DNA of 38,196 bases, taken from Hyphomicrobiales bacterium. Lineage in GTDB: Bacteria > Pseudomonadota > Alphaproteobacteria > Rhizobiales > Rhizobiaceae. The notes under the pieces were generated by a model. It ran no database searches and was not told where the DNA came from. It saw nothing but the letters and a program-made list of their open reading frames with translations. Position 1 is the stretch's first letter; each line of letters begins with the position of its first letter. Both the position numbers and the translations under genes were made by a program. Location: the NCBI GenBank assembly GCA_030456445.1, contig JAKDNM010000024.1, positions 1-38,196 on the forward strand, in the 5' to 3' direction. Shown piece after piece: positions 8,957-18,963 of this stretch.

Positions 8957-9033
8957 GCGGGTGTAGCTCAGTCGGTTAGAGTGCCGGCCTGTCACGCCGG
9001 AGGTCGCGGGTTCGAGCCCCGTCACTCGCGCCA
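8957..9033 (+). tRNA. tRNA-Asp (anticodon GUC)
   Basis: Acceptor GCGGGTG pairs with CACTCGC (one G-U). The D arm is TAGCTCAGTCGGTTAGA. The anticodon stem CCGGC/GCCGG encloses loop CTGTCAC with anticodon GTC. The T arm contains GGTTCGAGCC, followed by discriminator G and an encoded CCA. Length is 77 bases. Confidence 0.97.
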
Positions 9034-9141
9034 TATTTCTCAAGCACTTGATGCCTTGTCCTTTCGGAGTTTCAACTTTCTCCGGGAGCCGGTTTCAACA
9101 AGAAATCCTTGCGCCGACGGCGCCGCTGGTTTAACCGGAAC

Positions 9142-9162
9142 AGTACCGTAACGTACGGTACT
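9142..9162. promoter_or_regulatory. Palindromic operator upstream of the TetR gene
   Basis: AGTACCGT (9142-9149) and its exact complement ACGGTACT (9155-9162) flank a 5-base centre. The palindrome lies 20 bases before the ATG of the TetR-family gene. An inverted repeat of this size and place is the usual autoregulatory site of TetR repressors. Binding has not been shown and is inferred from position and symmetry. Confidence 0.65.
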
Positions 9163-9182
9163 AACCAATCCGGACAACCGCG

Positions 9183-10860
<1,678 letters not shown>

Positions 10861-10959
10861 GCCGATCCACGGCTTCCCTTGCCTGCGCGTCCTCGGGTGA
10901 AACCCTGCGGGCGCGCGGGCGATCTCCAAGAAGGCTGGGCCGGAGGGCAGTTACCTTTT

Positions 10960-10989
10960 TTGTACGCTTCGACAGGCGTGTGATAGAAT
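10960..10989 (+). promoter_or_regulatory. Putative promoter of the mntA-hepT pair
   Basis: TTGTAC (10960-10965) and TAGAAT (10984-10989) are separated by 18 bases. Transcription would begin at about 10996-10997, that is at the ATG itself (10997), and no ribosome-binding site precedes that ATG. A leaderless transcript is therefore suggested. Confidence 0.55.
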
Positions 10990-10996
10990 TATTCGC

Positions 10997-11293
10997 ATGA
11001 ACAGAACCGACGCCATTCTGAGATTGCGGCAAACAGCCGATACCATCCGCGGCATGGGCGCGACCGCGCTTTACCTGTTTGGCTCGACGGCCCGGGGTGA
11101 GGCGCAGGCCGCCAGCGACCTCGACGTATTTATCGACTACGATCCGGAAAGGCGCTTTTCGCTTCTCGATCTGGTTGGGATCAAGCAGCATCTGGAGGAG
11201 GAACTTGCCATGGAGGTCGATGTCACGACCCGCAATAGCCTTCATCCGATGTTGCGGGCCGACATCGAGCAATCGGCTATCCGCATTTTCTGA
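10997..11293 (+). CDS. mntA: MntA-like nucleotidyltransferase antitoxin
   Basis: A 98-residue minimal nucleotidyltransferase. The catalytic GS-X10-D-X-D pattern is complete (GSTARGEAQAASDLDVFIDY, residues 33-52). Further acidic text, MEVDVTTRNSLHP, supplies the third carboxylate region. In characterised pairs MntA AMPylates a tyrosine of the HepT ribonuclease and silences it. Here the stop overlaps the next start (TGATG), the usual layout of the pair. The ATG has no ribosome site and sits at the expected transcription start of a -10/-35 pair. It could alternatively be a free-standing MNT protein, but the partner downstream makes the toxin-antitoxin reading strong. Confidence 0.88.
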   Translation: MNRTDAILRLRQTADTIRGMGATALYLFGSTARGEAQAASDLDVFIDYDPERRFSLLDLVGIKQHLEEELAMEVDVTTRNSLHPMLRADIEQSAIRIF

Positions 11294-11643
11294 TGGTAAA
11301 GCGGAAGGTCGGACCGGTCCTGGCTGAAATCCGCGAGGCCATTGAAGGCATCGAGACCCACACGGTGGGTAAGACACTGGCCAATTTTCAACGGGATTGG
11401 CTATTGCGGCTGGCGGTTCAGCGGGCTCTCGAAATCATCTCGGAGGCTGCGCGGCACATACCCGATGAGCTTTTGGATCATGCTCCCGATGTGCCTTGGA
11501 AAAGAATACGCGGGATCGGCAATATCCTGCGGCACGAGTATCACAAGATTGCCGATGACGTGATTTGGGCCGTTGTGGTCGAAAATATTGGCCCACTGAA
11601 AACGGGTATCGATATCATCAGCCAACACATGCCGGGGGAGTAG
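11293..11643 (+). CDS. hepT: HepT-like ribonuclease toxin (DUF86)
   Basis: A 116-residue helical protein of the HepT/DUF86 family, partner of the MntA-like protein whose stop overlaps its ATG by one base. Family marks are FQRDWLLRLAVQRALEIISE, followed by AARHIPDELL, and the C-terminal active region WKRIRGIGNILRHEYHKIAD. HepT toxins use an R-X4-6-H-x-Y motif. Here the histidine and tyrosine are kept (RHEYH). The arginine usually found in the RN pair reads Gly (GIGN), while an arginine sits directly before the histidine. This is either a subfamily variant or a weakened enzyme. Confidence 0.87.
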   Translation: MVKRKVGPVLAEIREAIEGIETHTVGKTLANFQRDWLLRLAVQRALEIISEAARHIPDELLDHAPDVPWKRIRGIGNILRHEYHKIADDVIWAVVVENIGPLKTGIDIISQHMPGE

Positions 11644-11750
11644 CCGGTGTCTCGCGAGTCGCGGGCCTTTTGCGGCATGTCGCAAACAGGCTGCAATCGC
11701 GCCGCATCCCTATATAGTTTTCCCGCGGATCGAACTCGGAGCAGCGGGCA

Positions 11751-14312
11751 ATGGCGGAATTTCCGAAGCATGCGAAGATCGTCATCATCGGGCTGGGCGG
11801 CATCGTCGGCGCCTCGGTGGCGCACCATCTGGTCGAGCGCGGCTGGGACGACATAGTCGGCATCGACAAGTCCGGCATCCCGACCGACATCGGCTCGACC
11901 GCGCACGCGTCGGATTTCTGCTACGCCACCAGCCATGATTTCCTGTCCTGCTGGACGACGCTCTATTCCATCGATTTCTACGAGAAGATGGGCCACTACG
12001 CCCGCGTCGGCGGGCTGGAGGTGGCGCGTGTCGGCGACGATGCGCGCATGGACGAGATCAAGCGCAAGATCGTGTCGGGCAAGGCCTTCGGCACGAATGT
12101 CCGGTTGGCGACGCCCGCCGAGATCAAGGAAAAATTCCCGCTGATCGAGGAAGACAAGGTGCAGGGCGGCATGTGGGACCCGGATGCCGGCCTCGTCATC
12201 CCGCGCTCGCAGACCGTCGCCGGCAAGCTGGTCGATCAGGCAGAGAAGGCCGGCAAGCTGAAAGCCTTCGCCAATACGCCGGCGAAATCGCTGGTCATCG
12301 AGAACGGCCGCATCAAGGGCGTCGTCACCGAGCGCGGCACGATCGAAGCCGACACCGTCATCGTCTGCGCCGGCCTGTGGGGGCGGCTGATCGCCGAGAT
12401 GGCGGGCGAGGACCTGCCGGTCATGCCGGTCGATCACCCGCTGACCTTCTTCGGCCCCTATACGGAATTCGCCGGCACCGGCAAGGAGATCGGCTATCCG
12501 CTCATGCGCGACCAGGGCAACTCCGCCTATATGCGCGATACTGGCGACCCGACGACGTCCGAAGGCGGCATGATCGAGTGGGGCTACTACGAAGAGACGA
12601 ACCCGCGCCTCGTCCATCCGCGCGAGCTTCTGGAAAAGCATCAGGCGCGGCTGTCGCCCTCGCAGCGCGACCTCGACATGGAACAAATCATGGAGCCGCT
12701 GGAGAAGGCGATCGAGCTGACGCCGATCCTCGGCGAACTCGGCTATGACGAGCGCCGTTCCTTCAACGGGCTCCTGCAGGTGACGGCCGATGGCGGTCCC
12801 TCCATCGGCGAGAGCCAGAAGGTGAGGGGGCTCTGGTACGCCGTCGCCATCTGGGTCAAGGACGCGCCCGGCATGGGCAAGCTCGTTACCGACTGGCTGA
12901 CGGACGGCCGCACCCACATCGATCACCACCAGATCGACTATGCCCGCTTCTACCCGCACCAGACGGAAGAGAAATTCGTCGAGGGCCGTTGCGGCGAGGC
13001 GGCGCAGAAAGTCTACAATCCCGCCGTGCATCCGCGCGAGCCCTATGCCACCGGCCGCAACATCCGCCGCTCGCCTTTCTACGAGCGCGAGAAGGAGCTT
13101 GGCGGCTATTTCATGGAACTCGGCGGCTGGGAGCGCGCGCATGGCTACGCTGCCAACGAGCATTTGCTGGAGAAATACGGCAACCGTGTTCCCATGCGCG
13201 AGAACGAATGGGACAAACGCCATTTCTGGCGCGTATCAAACGCCGAGCATCTGGCGATGAGCGAGGATTGCGGCATCGTCAACCTGTCGCATTTCTATAT
13301 GTTCGAGGTAGCCGGTCCCGATCACGTCGCACTGATGGAATGGCTTTGCGCCGCGAGGATCGGCGGCGACGCCAATATCGGCCGGGGCATCTACACCCAT
13401 TTCCTGGATGACGAGGGCATGGTGCGCGCCGATCTGACCGTCATCCGCATGGAAGATCGCTGCCGCGTCATCGACGGTGCCGATGCCGGCCCGCGCGACT
13501 TCAACTATGTCAGGCGCGTCGCCGAGGACAAAGGCTTCGACGTGACCGTGACGGACGTAACCGACAAATACGTCACCATTGGCTGCTGGGGGCCGAATGC
13601 CCGCGCCACGCTCCGGAAGGTGGTGGAGAACCCGGACGGCCTGTCGCCGGAGAATTTTCCCTTCGCCGCGATCCGGACGATGCGCATCGCCGGCAAGGAT
13701 GTCATGGCCTTCCGCATCTCCTATGTCGGCGAGCAGGGCTGGGAACTGCACATGCACTACGAAGACGGGCTCGCCGTCTGGGACGCGCTGCGCTCGACCG
13801 GCATCATGGCCTTCGGCGTCGAGACCTACGCCAACACGCGCCGCATGGAAAAGAGCCTCAGGCTCCAGAACGCCGACCTCCTGACGGAGTACAATCTCTA
13901 CGAGGCCGATCTCGCCCGCCCGAAGGTCAAGGAAGCCGATTTCCGAGGCAAGGCCAAGCACGTCGAATACCGCGCCCGCCAGCACCAGCCGGCGATGCTG
14001 TGCACGCTGGTGATGACGGAGAACACGGATTCGCACGGCGTCGCCCGCTATCCGGTCGGCATCATGCCGGTGATGGACCCCGATACCGGCAAAACGCTGG
14101 TCGATCAACTCGGCCGCCGCTCCTACACGAGTTCGGTCGCCTACGGCCCGACGCTCGGCAAGAACATCGCGCTCGCCTACCTGCCCTGGGCCTACTGCCA
14201 GGAAGGCCGCAAGCTTCAGGTTCAATATTTCGGCGACGCCTATCCCGTCGAGGTGGCGGCGGTCGGCTACAAGCCGCTCTACGATCCGGACAATCTGAAG
14301 CCGCGAAGCTGA
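11751..14312 (+). CDS. FAD-dependent dehydrogenase fused to a GcvT-like domain (dimethylglycine/sarcosine dehydrogenase type)
   Basis: An 853-residue two-module enzyme. The first half is a DAO-type flavoprotein. Its Rossmann motif IIGLGGIVGASVAHHL is at residues 12-27. GSTAHAS (His52) is the place where dimethylglycine dehydrogenases bind FAD covalently. FNGLLQVTADGGPSIGES also belongs to this module. After an FAO-type middle part, roughly from residue 490 on, comes a folate-binding GcvT domain (NLSHFYMFEVAGPDHVALME, ISYVGEQGWELHMHYEDGL) and a GcvT_C barrel. Such enzymes demethylate N-methylated amines and pass the one-carbon unit to tetrahydrofolate. The exact substrate is unknown, and no other glycine-betaine gene is adjacent. 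Confidence 0.88.
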   Translation: MAEFPKHAKIVIIGLGGIVGASVAHHLVERGWDDIVGIDKSGIPTDIGSTAHASDFCYATSHDFLSCWTTLYSIDFYEKMGHYARVGGLEVARVGDDARMDEIKRKIVSGKAFGTNVRLATPAEIKEKFPLIEEDKVQGGMWDPDAGLVIPRSQTVAGKLVDQAEKAGKLKAFANTPAKSLVIENGRIKGVVTERGTIEADTVIVCAGLWGRLIAEMAGEDLPVMPVDHPLTFFGPYTEFAGTGKEIGYPLMRDQGNSAYMRDTGDPTTSEGGMIEWGYYEETNPRLVHPRELLEKHQARLSPSQRDLDMEQIMEPLEKAIELTPILGELGYDERRSFNGLLQVTADGGPSIGESQKVRGLWYAVAIWVKDAPGMGKLVTDWLTDGRTHIDHHQIDYARFYPHQTEEKFVEGRCGEAAQKVYNPAVHPREPYATGRNIRRSPFYEREKELGGYFMELGGWERAHGYAANEHLLEKYGNRVPMRENEWDKRHFWRVSNAEHLAMSEDCGIVNLSHFYMFEVAGPDHVALMEWLCAARIGGDANIGRGIYTHFLDDEGMVRADLTVIRMEDRCRVIDGADAGPRDFNYVRRVAEDKGFDVTVTDVTDKYVTIGCWGPNARATLRKVVENPDGLSPENFPFAAIRTMRIAGKDVMAFRISYVGEQGWELHMHYEDGLAVWDALRSTGIMAFGVETYANTRRMEKSLRLQNADLLTEYNLYEADLARPKVKEADFRGKAKHVEYRARQHQPAMLCTLVMTENTDSHGVARYPVGIMPVMDPDTGKTLVDQLGRRSYTSSVAYGPTLGKNIALAYLPWAYCQEGRKLQVQYFGDAYPVEVAAVGYKPLYDPDNLKPRS

Positions 14313-14331
14313 CGCATCTGAAATGGAAAAA

Positions 14332-14360
14332 CCGCGTTCCTCCGATCAGGACGAACGCGG
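14332..14360 (+). terminator. Rho-independent-like terminator after the dehydrogenase gene
   Basis: CCGCGTTC (14332-14339) pairs perfectly with GAACGCGG (14353-14360) across a 13-base loop, followed by CTTTG and preceded by five A's. It lies 20 bases after the stop. The T-run is short, so strength is uncertain. The remainder of the 350-base gap up to 14662 contains no gene I can support. Confidence 0.6.
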
Positions 14361-14662
14361 CTTTGCCAGATACGCATGGCCCTTCGCGTACAAGATACGC
14401 TGCGAAAGATACGGGCTCCGGTACGCGAGACCTGATCCGGAGCGGCGGGCGGGCTGCGAATTTCCGCCTCGCCATCCGTTCTAAGGCGACATCGTTACCG
14501 TGCGGTTATCAGGAGCTTAAGCAAACCTAAAGATGGCGTTTTTTGTTAGTCTCACAGGCGAAAAAGTGAACCTTCCGGATGCTTTTGCAACCCATGCGGG
14601 ACATCTGCAAGCCTATGAAAGAAATGGATGAATCGGCAAGCTGATTCGGACGGCCGGGGGCG

Positions 14663-15547
14663 CTATTTCTGCGCGCCGCGCAGGAAATTGATGATGCCGG
14701 AGAAATCGTCGCCCGCATGCCCCAACTGGTTGAACAGCGCGTAGAGTTGCGTCGCTTCGGCGCCGAGCGGGGTTGCCGCGCCCGCCGCCTGCGCCGCCTC
14801 TTGGCTGAGCTTCAAATCCTTCAGCATGAGGGCAGCGGCGAAACCGGGCTTGTAGCCCTTGTTGGCGGGCGACGCCGGCACCGGGCCGGGCACGGGACAA
14901 TAGGTCGTCAGCGACCAGCACTGGCCCGACGAGGTCGAGGCGACGTCGAACAGCGCCTGGTGCGACAGGCCGAGCTTTTCCGCCAGCACGAAGGCCTCGC
15001 CGACGCCGATCATCGAAATGCCGAGGATCATGTTGTTGCAGATCTTCGCTGCCTGCCCGGCGCCGCCTTCGCCGCAATGGACGATGCGGCCGGCCATCGG
15101 ATCGAGGATGGGCTCGGCCTTGGCGAAGGCTTCTTTTGAACCGCCGGCCATGAAGGTGAGCGTGCCGGCCGTCGCGCCGCCGACGCCGCCGGAAACGGGA
15201 GCGTCGACGGACAGCATGCCGTGCTTGGCGGCTATCGCGTGCGCCTGCCGCGCGGAGCCGACGTCGATGGTGGAGGAATCGATGAAGAGCGTGCCCTTGG
15301 CGGCCTTGGCGACGATGTCCTCATAGACGGAGATCACATGTTTGCCGGCCGGCAGCATGGTGATGACGATTTCGGCGTCCTTCACGGCCGCCGGCGCGTT
15401 CGCCATGACGGTGACGCCGTTGTCGCGGGCGAGTTTGAGGTTTTCCGGGACCAGATCGAAGCCGCGCACGTCGTGCCCCGCCTTGACCAGATTGGCGGCC
15501 ATGGGGTTGCCCATATTGCCGAGGCCGATGAATGCGATGGAGGTCAT
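14663..15547 (-). CDS. mmsB: 3-hydroxyisobutyrate dehydrogenase
   Basis: NAD-dependent oxidation of 3-hydroxyisobutyrate to methylmalonate semialdehyde in valine catabolism. The protein has 294 residues. The Rossmann motif AFIGLGNMGNPMAANLVKAG is at the N-terminus. The substrate-binding DAPVSGGVGGATAGTLTFMA and the catalytic lysine block GQAAKICNNMILGISM are typical, and LALMLKDLKL-like text follows (here ALMLKDLKLSQEA). The acyl-CoA dehydrogenase lies upstream on the same strand, separated by a 113-base spacer made largely of heptanucleotide repeats. The pairing of these two enzymes makes the valine pathway assignment more secure. Confidence 0.94.
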   Translation of the reverse strand: MTSIAFIGLGNMGNPMAANLVKAGHDVRGFDLVPENLKLARDNGVTVMANAPAAVKDAEIVITMLPAGKHVISVYEDIVAKAAKGTLFIDSSTIDVGSARQAHAIAAKHGMLSVDAPVSGGVGGATAGTLTFMAGGSKEAFAKAEPILDPMAGRIVHCGEGGAGQAAKICNNMILGISMIGVGEAFVLAEKLGLSHQALFDVASTSSGQCWSLTTYCPVPGPVPASPANKGYKPGFAAALMLKDLKLSQEAAQAAGAATPLGAEATQLYALFNQLGHAGDDFSGIINFLRGAQK

Positions 15548-15573
15548 GGAAGGAGCGTCCTTTCTGGATGCGC

Positions 15574-15660
15574 GGCAATCGGCAATCGGCAGTCGGCAAT
15601 CGGCAATGGGCAGTCGATATCGGTTTATACTCGTGCCTACTGCCTACTGCCTACTGCCGC
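15574..15660. repeat. Convergent heptanucleotide repeats
   Basis: Six tandem copies of GGCARTC/G (GGCAATC or GGCAGTC) run from 15574 to 15615. After an 18-base centre, three copies of TGCCTAC plus a partial one run from 15634 to 15660, which is GGCAGTA on the other strand. The two arrays can fold back on each other with one mismatch per unit. The array fills the spacer between the acyl-CoA dehydrogenase stop and mmsB. Confidence 0.85.
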
Positions 15661-16836
15661 TTATTGCCCTATCAAATGCCGCGCGATGATCACGCGCATG
15701 ATTTCATTCGTGCCCTCGAGGATCTGGTGGACGCGCAGGTCGCGCACCAGTTTCTCGACGCCGTAATCGTGGAGGTAGCCGTAGCCGCCATGGATCTGCA
15801 ACGCGTCGTTGGCGACGTCGAAGCAGGCGTCGGTGACGAAGCGCTTGGCCATCGCCGACCATTTGCTTGCGTCGGCGGCCTTGCGGTCGAGCTTGGAGGC
15901 GGCGCTGTAGAGGAGCATGCGCGAGGCCTGGAGGTTGGTCTCCATGTCGGCGAGCTTGAATTGCAGCGCCTGGAACTGGTCGATCGACCGGCCGAAGGCC
16001 TGGCGCTCATGCGCATAGGCAAGCGCCTTGTCGAGCGCCGATTGCGCGCCGCCGAGCGAGCAGGCCGCGATGTTGAGGCGGCCGCCGTCGAGCCCGGCCA
16101 TGGCAATCTTGAAGCCGACGCCTTCGCCCGAAAGCAGGTTTTCCGCCGGCACCTTGCAGTCCTGGAAGACCACTTGGCGGGTGGACTGCATGTGCCAGCC
16201 CATCTTGCTTTCGATGGCGCCGAAGGAAAGGCCGGGCGCATCCTTCGGGATGACCATCGTGGAGATGCCTTTCGGGCCATCCTCGCCGGTGCGCACCATG
16301 GCGACATAGACGTCCGAATCGCCCGCGCCCGAGATGAACTGCTTGGCGCCGTTCAGCACGTAGTCGCTGCCATTGCCGCCGCTGCGTACGGCGCGCGTCT
16401 TGAGCGCGGAGGCGTCGGAGCCGGAGCCGGGCTCGGTCAGGGCGTAACTCGCCAGCCATTCCATCGAGGTCAGCTTTGGTAGAAAGCGCTGGCGCTGCGC
16501 CTCGTCGCCGAATCTGTCGATCATCCACGCCGCCATGTTGTGAATCGAGATGAAGGAGGCGAAGGCGGGGCAGGCGGCGGCCAGCGCTTCGAAGATGAGC
16601 ACCGCGTCGAGCCGGCCGAGGCCCGAGCCGCCGACATCCTCGCCGATATAGATGCCGCCGAGGCCGAGCGGCCCCGTCTCGCGGATGATGGCCGAGGGGA
16701 AGAAGCGTTCCTTGTCCCAGTCGAGCGCGTAGGGCGCCACGCGTTCCGCCGCGAAGCCTCTCGTCATCTCGCGGATGGCGCGCTGGTCATCGTTCAACTC
16801 GAACTGGCCGGCAACCTTGTCGGCAACGGCGTCCAT
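15661..16836 (-). CDS. Acyl-CoA dehydrogenase, isobutyryl-CoA dehydrogenase-like
   Basis: Flavoprotein of 391 residues that introduces a 2,3-double bond into an acyl-CoA. The signatures WLASYALTEPGSGSDASALK and FGRSIDQFQALQFKLADMET, the C-terminal QIHGGYGYLHDYGVEKLVRD, and the catalytic glutamate region ILEGTNEIMRVIIARHL are all intact. The close match to the ACAD8/isobutyryl-CoA dehydrogenase pattern and the mmsB gene downstream suggest a role in valine breakdown. Related short branched-chain substrates cannot be excluded. The ATG is preceded by GGGAGG at ideal distance. It is probably the first gene of a two-gene operon. Confidence 0.93.
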   Translation of the reverse strand: MDAVADKVAGQFELNDDQRAIREMTRGFAAERVAPYALDWDKERFFPSAIIRETGPLGLGGIYIGEDVGGSGLGRLDAVLIFEALAAACPAFASFISIHNMAAWMIDRFGDEAQRQRFLPKLTSMEWLASYALTEPGSGSDASALKTRAVRSGGNGSDYVLNGAKQFISGAGDSDVYVAMVRTGEDGPKGISTMVIPKDAPGLSFGAIESKMGWHMQSTRQVVFQDCKVPAENLLSGEGVGFKIAMAGLDGGRLNIAACSLGGAQSALDKALAYAHERQAFGRSIDQFQALQFKLADMETNLQASRMLLYSAASKLDRKAADASKWSAMAKRFVTDACFDVANDALQIHGGYGYLHDYGVEKLVRDLRVHQILEGTNEIMRVIIARHLIGQ

Positions 16837-16976
16837 GACAACCTCCCTGCTTGCGCTTGCTCCTCAACCTTCGCCCAGTCTAAAGCATTGCCGGCGTTGC
16901 GCAACGCGGGCGCCTGCAAAGAGGCTGTGCACACAAGCGCCATGGAATCGTAGCTTCTCAAGCGGACGGAGAGGAT

Positions 16977-18452
16977 TTGAACAAAGCCCGCGCCATCATG
17001 TTGCAGGGGACCGGCTCGGACGTCGGCAAAACGGTGCTGGTAGCCGGGCTTTGCCGCGTGGCGCGCCGGCGCGGGCTTTCGGTGCGCCCGTTCAAGCCGC
17101 AGAACATGTCGAACAACGCCGCCGTGGCGGAAATTCCAGGCGAGGGTGCGGGTGGCGAGATCGGCCGCGCGCAATGGCTGCAGGCGCTTGCCTGCGGCGT
17201 TGCCCCGACCGTCCACATGAATCCGGTGCTCCTGAAGCCTCAGAGCGATATCGGCGCGCAGGTGGTCGTGCAGGGCAAGGTTTTCGGCGAGGCCGGCGCG
17301 CGTGACTACCAGACGCTCAAGGGAAAGCTGCTCGACGCGGTGATGCAGTCGTGGAGCGAAGTCGGGACGGGCGCCGATCTGGTCGTGGTCGAGGGCGCCG
17401 GATCGCCGGCCGAGATCAATCTGCGCGACCGCGACATCGCCAATATGGGCTTTGCCACCCGCGCGGACGTGCCGGTGGTGCTGGTCGGCGATATCGACCG
17501 CGGCGGCGTGATTGCCTCGCTGGTGGGCACGCATCATATCCTGCCGGAGGAAGACCGGCGGATGATCGTCGGCTATCTCGTCAACAAGTTCCGGGGGGAT
17601 ATCTCGCTCTTCGACGACGGCTTGGCGGCCATCGGCCGCTATACCGGCTGGCCCTGCTTCGGCGTGGTGCCTTGGCTGAAAGACGCCGCGCGGCTGCCCT
17701 CGGAGGATTCGGTCGTCCTCGAACGGCTTGTGGAGGGGCACCCATCCGCACTCAAGGTCGCCGTTCCGATGCTCGGCCGTATCGCCAATTTCGACGATCT
17801 CGACCCGCTCCGCGCCGAGCCTGCCGTCGAAATCGTCTTCGTGCCGCCCGGCAAGCCCCTGCCGGCCGATGCCGGGCTCGTCGTCATCCCCGGATCGAAA
17901 TCGACCATCGCCGATCTGGCGTATTTCCGCGACAATGGCTGGGACCGCGATCTCGCCGCGCATCGGCGGCGTGGGGGGCATATCGTCGGGCTGTGCGGCG
18001 GCTACCAGATGCTCGGACGCCGGGTTCTCGATCCGGACGGCGTCGAAGGCAGCTTGCGCGAGGTCGAGGGGCTTGGCATGCTCGATGTCGAGACGGTGAT
18101 GGCGCGGCACAAGACGGTCCGCAACACTGCCGCGCGCTCGGCCCGCTTCGATACGCCGCTCGAAGGCTACGAGATCCATATGGGGCGGACAAAAGGGCCG
18201 GATTGCGTGTATCCCGTTGCTGTGATCGACGGGAACGGGGAGGGGGCCACATCGCCCGATGGCAAGGTGTTCGGCACCTATCTCCACGGCTTGTTCGGCG
18301 CCGACGCGTTCCGTCGCAGATATCTGGAGAGCCTTGGAGCGAGCGCCGGGAACGTCAACTACCGTTCGGTCGTTGAAGACGCGCTCGACAGCATCGCCGA
18401 AGCTCTCGAAAAGCATCTCGACTGCGATGCCCTGCTTGCCGCCGCGCGATAG
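16977..18452 (+). CDS. cobQ: Cobyric acid synthase CobQ
   Basis: Glutamine-dependent amidation of the b, d, e and g carboxylates of adenosylcobyrinic acid a,c-diamide in cobalamin synthesis. The protein has 491 residues. The N-terminal ATPase domain begins IMLQGTGSDVGKTVLVAGLC and contains KPQNMSNNAAV. The C-terminal glutaminase part shows GGHIVGLCGGYQMLG with the nucleophilic cysteine and YEIHMGRT. The start is a TTG at 16977 with GGAGAGG just upstream; no closer ATG would keep the P-loop region whole. No B12 riboswitch was recognised in the 140 bases upstream, and no other cobalamin gene is in the window. Confidence 0.95.
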   Translation: MNKARAIMLQGTGSDVGKTVLVAGLCRVARRRGLSVRPFKPQNMSNNAAVAEIPGEGAGGEIGRAQWLQALACGVAPTVHMNPVLLKPQSDIGAQVVVQGKVFGEAGARDYQTLKGKLLDAVMQSWSEVGTGADLVVVEGAGSPAEINLRDRDIANMGFATRADVPVVLVGDIDRGGVIASLVGTHHILPEEDRRMIVGYLVNKFRGDISLFDDGLAAIGRYTGWPCFGVVPWLKDAARLPSEDSVVLERLVEGHPSALKVAVPMLGRIANFDDLDPLRAEPAVEIVFVPPGKPLPADAGLVVIPGSKSTIADLAYFRDNGWDRDLAAHRRRGGHIVGLCGGYQMLGRRVLDPDGVEGSLREVEGLGMLDVETVMARHKTVRNTAARSARFDTPLEGYEIHMGRTKGPDCVYPVAVIDGNGEGATSPDGKVFGTYLHGLFGADAFRRRYLESLGASAGNVNYRSVVEDALDSIAEALEKHLDCDALLAAAR

Positions 18453-18881
18453 TCAGAGCGGCTTTTCGCCTGCCTTCGGCCAGTAGGTGCCGAAACACCA
18501 GACATTGCCTTCCGGGTCGCGGCATATGAAGTCACGGCTGCCATGACCGGTGTCGTACGGCTCGCGGAGGATCTTTGCGCCGGCGGCTTTCGCCTGCGCG
18601 TGGAGTGTGTCGGCATCCCTCATCGCGATATAGACAGACTGGCCCCCATTCTCGCCAGGCTGGCCGACCATGGCGCCGTATTCATCGTCGCGAACCCCGC
18701 CCAGCATGATAATGGAGGAACCGAGTTCAAGCTCCGCGTGATGGACATCGTCACCCTCGCCGTATTTCGCGCGGACCCGGAAGCCGAAGGCGCGGCACAG
18801 GAAATCGATCATCGCTGCCGGATCGCGGTAGCGGAACGTCGGATAGATCGAAGGCGCTTCCGTTTTCGTGTCGGACGGCAT
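18453..18881 (-). CDS. VOC-family (glyoxalase/bleomycin-resistance-like) protein
   Basis: A 142-residue protein of the vicinal oxygen chelate superfamily, close to the PhnB-like/glyoxalase-like branch. It shows paired beta-alpha-beta units: TFRYRDPAAMIDFLCRAFGF, then HHAELELGSSIIMLGG, then SVYIAMRDADTLHAQAKAAG, and the closing DFICRDPEGNVWCFGTYWP. Histidine and glutamate positions compatible with metal binding are present, but the reaction cannot be read from the sequence. Its stop codon abuts the cobQ stop with no base between, so the two genes converge tail to tail. Function is unknown. Confidence 0.85.
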   Translation of the reverse strand: MPSDTKTEAPSIYPTFRYRDPAAMIDFLCRAFGFRVRAKYGEGDDVHHAELELGSSIIMLGGVRDDEYGAMVGQPGENGGQSVYIAMRDADTLHAQAKAAGAKILREPYDTGHGSRDFICRDPEGNVWCFGTYWPKAGEKPL

Positions 18882-18963
18882 CGGCGTTTCCTTTCAGGTT
18901 GTCCCGCAACTCGCCCGATAAACGATAGCGCGATGGAAGCCTTTTTCCATGCCGCTCTACGTC

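Noticed and set aside
11541-13223. A 560-codon open frame antisense to the FAD/GcvT gene
   Set aside because: High GC third positions give long antisense frames. Composition has no domain pattern, and the plus-strand gene has clear motifs throughout.
15574-15660. CRISPR array
   Set aside because: Units are only 7 bases, directly contiguous and without spacers; no cas gene is near.
16837-16976. Cobalamin riboswitch before cobQ
   Set aside because: I could not find the B12-box or the expected long leader in this short spacer.
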